DNA of 64,000 nt, taken from contig NZ_CP042176.1 of the NCBI RefSeq assembly GCF_005937885.2, positions 6,629,501-6,693,500 of the forward strand, in the 5' to 3' direction. The translations under genes were made by a program, and so were the position numbers. Within the stretch, counting starts at the first letter, position 1, and each line of letters starts with the position of its first letter. This DNA comes from Bradyrhizobium sp. KBS0727. Lineage in GTDB: Bacteria > Pseudomonadota > Alphaproteobacteria > Rhizobiales > Xanthobacteraceae. Below are positions 59,753-64,000 of this stretch, piece after piece. Below the pieces are notes generated by a model. It was not told where the DNA came from and made no database searches. It saw only the letters and a program-made list of their open reading frames with translations.

Positions 59753-61606
59753 ATGAGATCGATACGGCTATTCAAATCGCTGTGCCTTGCGACGAGCGCG
59801 GTCTGCACGTTAACCAGCGTGGCGCCGGCATTCGCCAGGACGCCGACGACACCGATCCAGCATGTGATCATCATCGTCGGCGAGAATCACACCTTCGACA
59901 ACCTGTTCGGCACCTACCGGCCGAAAGCCGGTCAGGCCATCGACAATCTCCTGAGCAAGGGCATCGTCAACGCGGACGGCACTCCGGGTCCGCATTTCGA
60001 CAAGGCCAAGCAGCGGATCGGCAGCGACCTGAACCGATACAATGCGGAAACGGCGTCGACCGGCGCCTATGCAACGTTGCCGCAACCCTACACGACCTGG
60101 GGTCTCGGCCTGCCGCAGGGCGTTCCCGACACCCGCTTCCCGGCAAACCTGCCGAACGGCCCGTTCCAGATCAGCAAATATGTGCCTTACGCCGCCTATA
60201 CCGGCGATCCCGTGCATCGCTTCTTCCAGATGTGGCAGGATTTCGACGGCGGCAAGCTCGACAAGTTCGTCTGGGTCGAAGAAACCATCGGCACCGGATC
60301 GAACGGCGCGCCCGTTCCTGCCGGCGGGTTCAATCCCAAGGAAGGCGCCGTCTCGATGGGGTTCTACAACATGAACCCGTTCACCGATTCCTATGGCAAC
60401 GCACAGCCCGGCGACGCACTGTTCTTCAAAGCTCTCGCCGATCAATACGCCATCAGCGACAATTATCATCAGGCGATCATGGGCGGCACCGGCGCCAATT
60501 TCCAGGCGCTGGTTTCAGGGCATGCGGCTTTCTTCACCAATCCGGCGACTCTCGACGGCTCGGCCGCCGTTCCATTCAGCAACCAGATCGAAAATCCAGA
60601 TCCCGTCGCCGGGACCAACAACTATTACACCCAGGACGGCTACGGCGGCGGCTCTTACGTCAATTGTTCGGATCCGAGTGCGCCCGGCGTAGCATCAGTA
60701 AACGAACAGCTCTACCGCCACGGCGTGTCGAACGGCAACTGCGCGCCGGGCCATTATTATCTGGTCAACAACTACAATATGTACTGGAACCAGAGCAGCA
60801 GCCATCCGGGGGCACTCGGCTCCAACTCGTTTATCCTGCCGCCGCAAAGCCTGCCGACCATCGCGGACGTGATGACCGCCAAAGGCGTGTCGTGGAAATA
60901 CTACAACAGCGATCGCGGCGACGATGCGACTGCCTTCGCCCACGCCGTGGACGGCGTGCCGCTGCTGTTCCACTACTACTGCGGAATTTGCGATCCGCTC
61001 ACGGGCTATCTGAACATCATGAAGAAGCCCGCGGAGGAAGCGAAGCTGCAGAATTACGGCGCGTTCCTGAATGACGTTCAACACGGCACGCTGCCAGCGG
61101 TGTCGTTTGTCCGCCCGTTCGAGGCGCTGGCCGGACACCCTGCGGACTCGACAACCGATCTCTACGAAAAATTCTTGCAAGCCCTAATCAACCGGGTCCA
61201 GAGCAATCCAGAGCTCTGGGCATCGACGGCGATCTTCATCACCACCGACGAGGGCGGCGGCTACTACGATTCCGGCTATATCCAGCCGGTCGACTTCCTC
61301 GGCGACGGCACCCGGATTCCGTTCATTGCGGTTTCCCCCTACGCCAAGAAGGGTCATGTCGACCACACCTACTATGACCATGTCTCGCTGTTGAAATTCA
61401 TCGAAAAGAACTGGGATCTTCCAAAAATATCGGATCGCAGCCGCGACAATCTCCCGAACCCGATCCATGACGGCGACGACAACCGGTACAAGCCCGAAAA
61501 TCGCCCGGCCATCGGCGATCTCATGAACCTGTTCGCCTTCGACCATGACGGCGATCATGACGGCGATCACCACGATCAGGACAACGACGGCCGCGATCGC
61601 CGCTAG
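59753..61606 (+). CDS. Exported phospholipase C-type phosphoesterase with Asp/His-rich tail
   Basis: A 617-residue enzyme of the PF04185 phosphoesterase family. The signal peptide is MRSIRLFKSLCLATSAVCTLTSVAPAFA. IQHVIIIVGENHTFDNLFGTYRPKAGQ is the first active-site region (the family usually has ENxSFDxxFG). YAISDNYHQAIMGGTGANFQALVSGHA holds the second, and IFITTDEGGGYYD plus GHVDHTYYDHVSLLKFIEKNW the later metal ligands. The last 25 residues are mostly Asp and His (AFDHDGDHDGDHHDQDNDG). The tail suggests divalent metal binding or a secretion or stability role outside the cell. Confidence 0.9.
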   Translation: MRSIRLFKSLCLATSAVCTLTSVAPAFARTPTTPIQHVIIIVGENHTFDNLFGTYRPKAGQAIDNLLSKGIVNADGTPGPHFDKAKQRIGSDLNRYNAETASTGAYATLPQPYTTWGLGLPQGVPDTRFPANLPNGPFQISKYVPYAAYTGDPVHRFFQMWQDFDGGKLDKFVWVEETIGTGSNGAPVPAGGFNPKEGAVSMGFYNMNPFTDSYGNAQPGDALFFKALADQYAISDNYHQAIMGGTGANFQALVSGHAAFFTNPATLDGSAAVPFSNQIENPDPVAGTNNYYTQDGYGGGSYVNCSDPSAPGVASVNEQLYRHGVSNGNCAPGHYYLVNNYNMYWNQSSSHPGALGSNSFILPPQSLPTIADVMTAKGVSWKYYNSDRGDDATAFAHAVDGVPLLFHYYCGICDPLTGYLNIMKKPAEEAKLQNYGAFLNDVQHGTLPAVSFVRPFEALAGHPADSTTDLYEKFLQALINRVQSNPELWASTAIFITTDEGGGYYDSGYIQPVDFLGDGTRIPFIAVSPYAKKGHVDHTYYDHVSLLKFIEKNWDLPKISDRSRDNLPNPIHDGDDNRYKPENRPAIGDLMNLFAFDHDGDHDGDHHDQDNDGRDRR

Positions 61607-61973
61607 GTTTCCGTAGTGAAATCGGCCGGCCGATTGCTTCATGCAATTAACGGCAACGGTTAAGGGGCTGCGTTCAACCGGACGCAGCCCCGTGCTCACC
61701 GGCCCTCCCGCGCCGGGCGAAGCTGCTCAGGGCCGTCGGCGGCCGCCATCAAATTGGCGATGCTGAAGGAAAGCCGCGGATCGTCTGCCGCGGGCAGGCA
61801 ACCAACGTTTCGCATAACTTCATTCAAGCCACCGTCAAATTCGCTGGCTCGCCACGCGAATGTGCAACCCGCGACGCCTTCACTGTCCTGTCTCAATGCC
61901 GTCAGGAAGCCAGTGATATGCGTTCTCTCGTTGTTTTATTGGCCTGAGCCACTTCACAGAGGATATCCCCGAT
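61607..61973. other. Intergenic region with hairpin
   Basis: 367 bp. A strong hairpin (arms GGGGCTGCG 61664-61672 and CGCAGCCCC 61683-61691) probably ends the phosphoesterase transcript although no T run follows. A 66-codon open frame on the minus strand (61696-61896) has no recognisable features and is not called. The last part holds the promoter of the next gene. Confidence 0.55.
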
Positions 61974-63617
61974 ATGAATCGTTCGCTGCTTGGCGCTTCC
62001 GGCGCCATCGCCGTGCTTGCTGCCATACCCACATCGGCAAGCGCCGCCGGCCCTCAGATCAGCTATGTTCCGAGAAGCCTCGCGCAGTCCGTGATCAATC
62101 AAGGACCATGGACCTTGCATGAGTCAGCCGACCGCTTTGAGCGCGATGAGTCGGGCGACCACTTCAGGCATGGCGACTCGGACGAAGGCCGCGATCACGA
62201 CAAGTCGAACGACTTTTTCAAGCATGATGCTTCCGGCATCGTTCCGCCGAGCAATCTAAGTCCGCCCTATTCGGGTTACGGCTCGCCCTATGCGGGCTTT
62301 TGCAGCCCGACCGGCACTCCCGCGATCAATCACGGCCTCAGCGTGATGCAGCCCTATTACTTCCCGTTTGTGCGCCGGGTTGGCCATGTCCTCGAAGGTT
62401 TCTTCGACTACCGCCCGCGCAACCAGCAGGAAGCCACGGTGGCGGCGATCTCGACCGACTGGGGCGCTTCCTGGCGCTTCACCGGCATGGCCCTCGCGCT
62501 CAACCCCTATTGCCCGTGGGATGCGACCGACCCGGACAACCAAAATCTGAACGTCAACGGAGTGCAGACGGCGTACGGCTCATCGAGCGCCAACGCCGGG
62601 GATAACGGTCTCGGCCATCCGGTGGTCCTGAATGTGAGCGGCGTGCAGCGCGTCTACAGCCTGAACCGTGCCAACGGCCACATCGATTCCGACCAGTTGG
62701 TGGTGCACACGCTACCTTATTCGCACACGGGCTCGCTGTCCTCGCTTCCGGAATTCGGCTATGTCAGCCCGCTCGCCTCTGGCGGCTATCCGGCTCTCGA
62801 CGCCAAGGCGCTATCAACGACCGGCCTGAAAAATCCCGATGCGATCATGGGCGCGGTGACCAATGGCGCTACGACCACGGTCGTCTATGTGGAAAAGACC
62901 CTGAATGCCGACACCAGTTTCCCGTCCGCCCAGCAATGCCCGAAAACGCCCGCCTTCGCGCTGACCAACCTGGTCAACGGCAAACCGCGCAAGGCGAACC
63001 ACGATGTGACCGCGGTTCGCGTGGCCACCACAACGGACGGCATCAACTTCACCGATGTCGGCGCCGCCAGCGGCCTCAACGATCCGACCACCGTTGCCTT
63101 GAACGGCATCCGCTATCTCGGCAGCGGCAGCCTTCTCCGGCTCTCGGACGGACGCTATGGCATGTTCTTCGGCGCCGGCAATTGCCTCGACAACGACTCC
63201 GACGGGTTCCACTTCATCGGCTATGCCGAGACCGACAGGCCGGTCAACCAGCCCAGCGACCTCTTGAGTTGGCACGTGGTCAACGGGTTCGACAATCCGA
63301 TCCTGTCTACCGACACCGTCACCGATCCCGCAGGGCCGCGGCCATATCCGGTGAACCCGCCGGTTGTGAACGTCAGCGGCGCCGACGCGTTGACCGGCGC
63401 GCAGGTTGCGCCGTTTGTGCCGGTGGCAGGCGGCTACAACTCGAACTTCTTCAGCGGCCGCGTCTATGATCCGCAAGCGCTGTACACCGACGAACGCACG
63501 GTGACGATCGTATTCGCCGGCTACAACACCCCGCAGCCTAGCAACAATCTGGGCGACTATCGCTCGATCGGCCGCTTCCAGCTGCGGTTCCCGGAAGGTT
63601 ACGTTTCGCCGTTCTAA
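61974..63617 (+). CDS. Exported beta-propeller-like protein of unknown function
   Basis: A 547-residue secreted protein with a signal peptide (MNRSLLGASGAIAVLAAIPTSASA). An Asp/His/Arg-rich segment follows (about residues 46-87, RFERDESGDHFRHGDSDEGRDHDKS). The rest has repeated short beta patterns with Asp and Gly turns, for example AAISTDWGASWRFTGMALALNPY, VRVATTTDGINFTDVGAASGL and LLRLSDGRYGMFFGAGNCLDNDSDGFHFIGYAE. These resemble the Asp-box or blade motifs of sialidase-like or glycosidase-like five-bladed propellers. I do not recognise a family. It follows the phosphoesterase genes on the same strand and has its own terminator; it is probably a further Gsp substrate or a substrate-binding partner. 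Confidence 0.72.
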   Translation: MNRSLLGASGAIAVLAAIPTSASAAGPQISYVPRSLAQSVINQGPWTLHESADRFERDESGDHFRHGDSDEGRDHDKSNDFFKHDASGIVPPSNLSPPYSGYGSPYAGFCSPTGTPAINHGLSVMQPYYFPFVRRVGHVLEGFFDYRPRNQQEATVAAISTDWGASWRFTGMALALNPYCPWDATDPDNQNLNVNGVQTAYGSSSANAGDNGLGHPVVLNVSGVQRVYSLNRANGHIDSDQLVVHTLPYSHTGSLSSLPEFGYVSPLASGGYPALDAKALSTTGLKNPDAIMGAVTNGATTTVVYVEKTLNADTSFPSAQQCPKTPAFALTNLVNGKPRKANHDVTAVRVATTTDGINFTDVGAASGLNDPTTVALNGIRYLGSGSLLRLSDGRYGMFFGAGNCLDNDSDGFHFIGYAETDRPVNQPSDLLSWHVVNGFDNPILSTDTVTDPAGPRPYPVNPPVVNVSGADALTGAQVAPFVPVAGGYNSNFFSGRVYDPQALYTDERTVTIVFAGYNTPQPSNNLGDYRSIGRFQLRFPEGYVSPF

Positions 63618-63626
63618 AGCCAAACA

Positions 63627-63656
63627 AACGGGGGACGGCACCAGCCGTCCCCCGTT
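63627..63656 (+). terminator. Hairpin terminator
   Basis: Perfect 13-bp arms AACGGGGGACGGC and GCCGTCCCCCGTT with a 4-base loop, starting 10 bp after the propeller protein stop. The T run is weak. Confidence 0.7.
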
Positions 63657-63826
63657 ACGTTCGTTGTGCCAACTTGAATTGGAGCAGTGGCCGGCTTCGA
63701 AATCAGGCCACGGTTGAAGGGGTTGGAACTGGTTTCACCAGAGAGCCATTGGCTCGAACCGTGTTCCGAAAGTATCCGGCCGATCCCGGTTCAGCGCGCC
63801 TAAGCGCGTCAATTGGCAAAACATTT

Positions 63827-64000
63827 TCATTCAGCCGCGATCGCCGCTTCGACCGGGCGCGGAACAACCTTGCGGGCTTGGTTGCGGCTGAAGCGATGCA
63901 GCGCGAGGTAGACCACCGGCGGCGTGTAGAGCGTGAGGAATTGCGACACGAGCAGGCCGCCGACGATCGCGCATCCGAGTGGCTGGCGGATCTCCGCGCC
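63827..64000 (-). CDS. RND efflux permease, C-terminal end (gene continues beyond the window)
   Basis: The last 57 residues of a large inner-membrane permease: GAEIRQPLGCAIVGGLLVSQFLTLYTPPVVYL and then a basic tail ending EAAIAAE. The pattern matches the final transmembrane helix of HAE1/MdtB-MdtC-type RND transporters (LGxAIVGGLLxSxxLTLYxxPVVYL). Such pumps export drugs or other toxic compounds together with a membrane-fusion protein and TolC-like channel. Nothing upstream of this segment is in the window. Confidence 0.92.
   Translation of the reverse strand, partial: GAEIRQPLGCAIVGGLLVSQFLTLYTPPVVYLALHRFSRNQARKVVPRPVEAAIAAE

Noticed and set aside
59740..61074. Overlapping plus-strand frame of 444 codons inside the 59753 phosphoesterase
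   Set aside because: The translation is rich in Arg and Gln and lacks motifs, while the other frame has the full phosphoesterase pattern.
61696..61896. Short minus-strand frame of 66 codons in the gap before the propeller gene
   Set aside because: No signal, no recognisable motif, no good ribosome site; a chance frame cannot be excluded.
1..64000. CRISPR arrays, phage structural operons or toxin-antitoxin pairs
   Set aside because: No regularly spaced repeats, no cas genes, no intact phage genes and no convincing toxin-antitoxin pair were seen.

Overview
The window looks like a chromosomal stretch from Bradyrhizobium or a close relative in the Nitrobacteraceae (Alphaproteobacteria). The DNA is GC-rich and gene-dense. 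The order HIG1-type membrane protein, PduO-type cobalamin adenosyltransferase, etfB, etfA, 3-hydroxybutyryl-CoA dehydrogenase is one I know from Rhizobiales. Several intergenic repeats resemble elements common in Bradyrhizobium/Rhodopseudomonas genomes. This placement is from recognition, not from a database search.

Positions 1-35960 are mostly core metabolism and housekeeping: a TlpA-like thioredoxin end, a DUF2975/XRE regulatory pair, the cobalamin-ETF-HBD operon, a BrkB-like membrane protein, a soluble hybrid histidine kinase, GluQ-RS, an AlkA-like glycosylase, and a run of catabolic-looking genes (nitronate monooxygenase, solute-binding protein, acyl-CoA ligase, DUF2855, flavin monooxygenase, NHL protein). 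These are followed by a ClC channel with CBS domains, an HNH nuclease, a frameshifted AMP ligase, an HtrA-like protein without its catalytic triad, an esterase, two SDRs (one frameshifted), DsbA, TauE/SafE, LrgAB, a thioesterase/TetR pair with two palindromic operators, two small PsiF-like exported proteins, an AbrB-type membrane protein and DsbB.

At 35970 a tRNA-Leu(CAA) is followed at once by AT-richer DNA, a decayed tyrosine integrase (internal deletion plus a stop inside its HGFR box), an intact ISNCY-type insertion sequence and about 0.9 kb of genic debris. This looks like the edge of an old genomic island.

From 39410 to 63617 lies the most interesting block: a nearly complete type II secretion system (gspD facing gspE-F-G-H-I-J-K-L-M-N, plus a minimal prepilin peptidase) bracketed by five exported phosphoesterases of the phospholipase C/alkaline phosphatase superfamily and one exported beta-propeller-like protein. 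The arrangement suggests a dedicated exo-phosphatase secretion module: the Gsp machine would carry the enzymes out, and the enzymes would release phosphate from phospholipids or other organic phosphates. No separate gspC is present, but the gspN product carries a GspC-like periplasmic segment. The window closes in the 3' end of an RND efflux permease on the minus strand.
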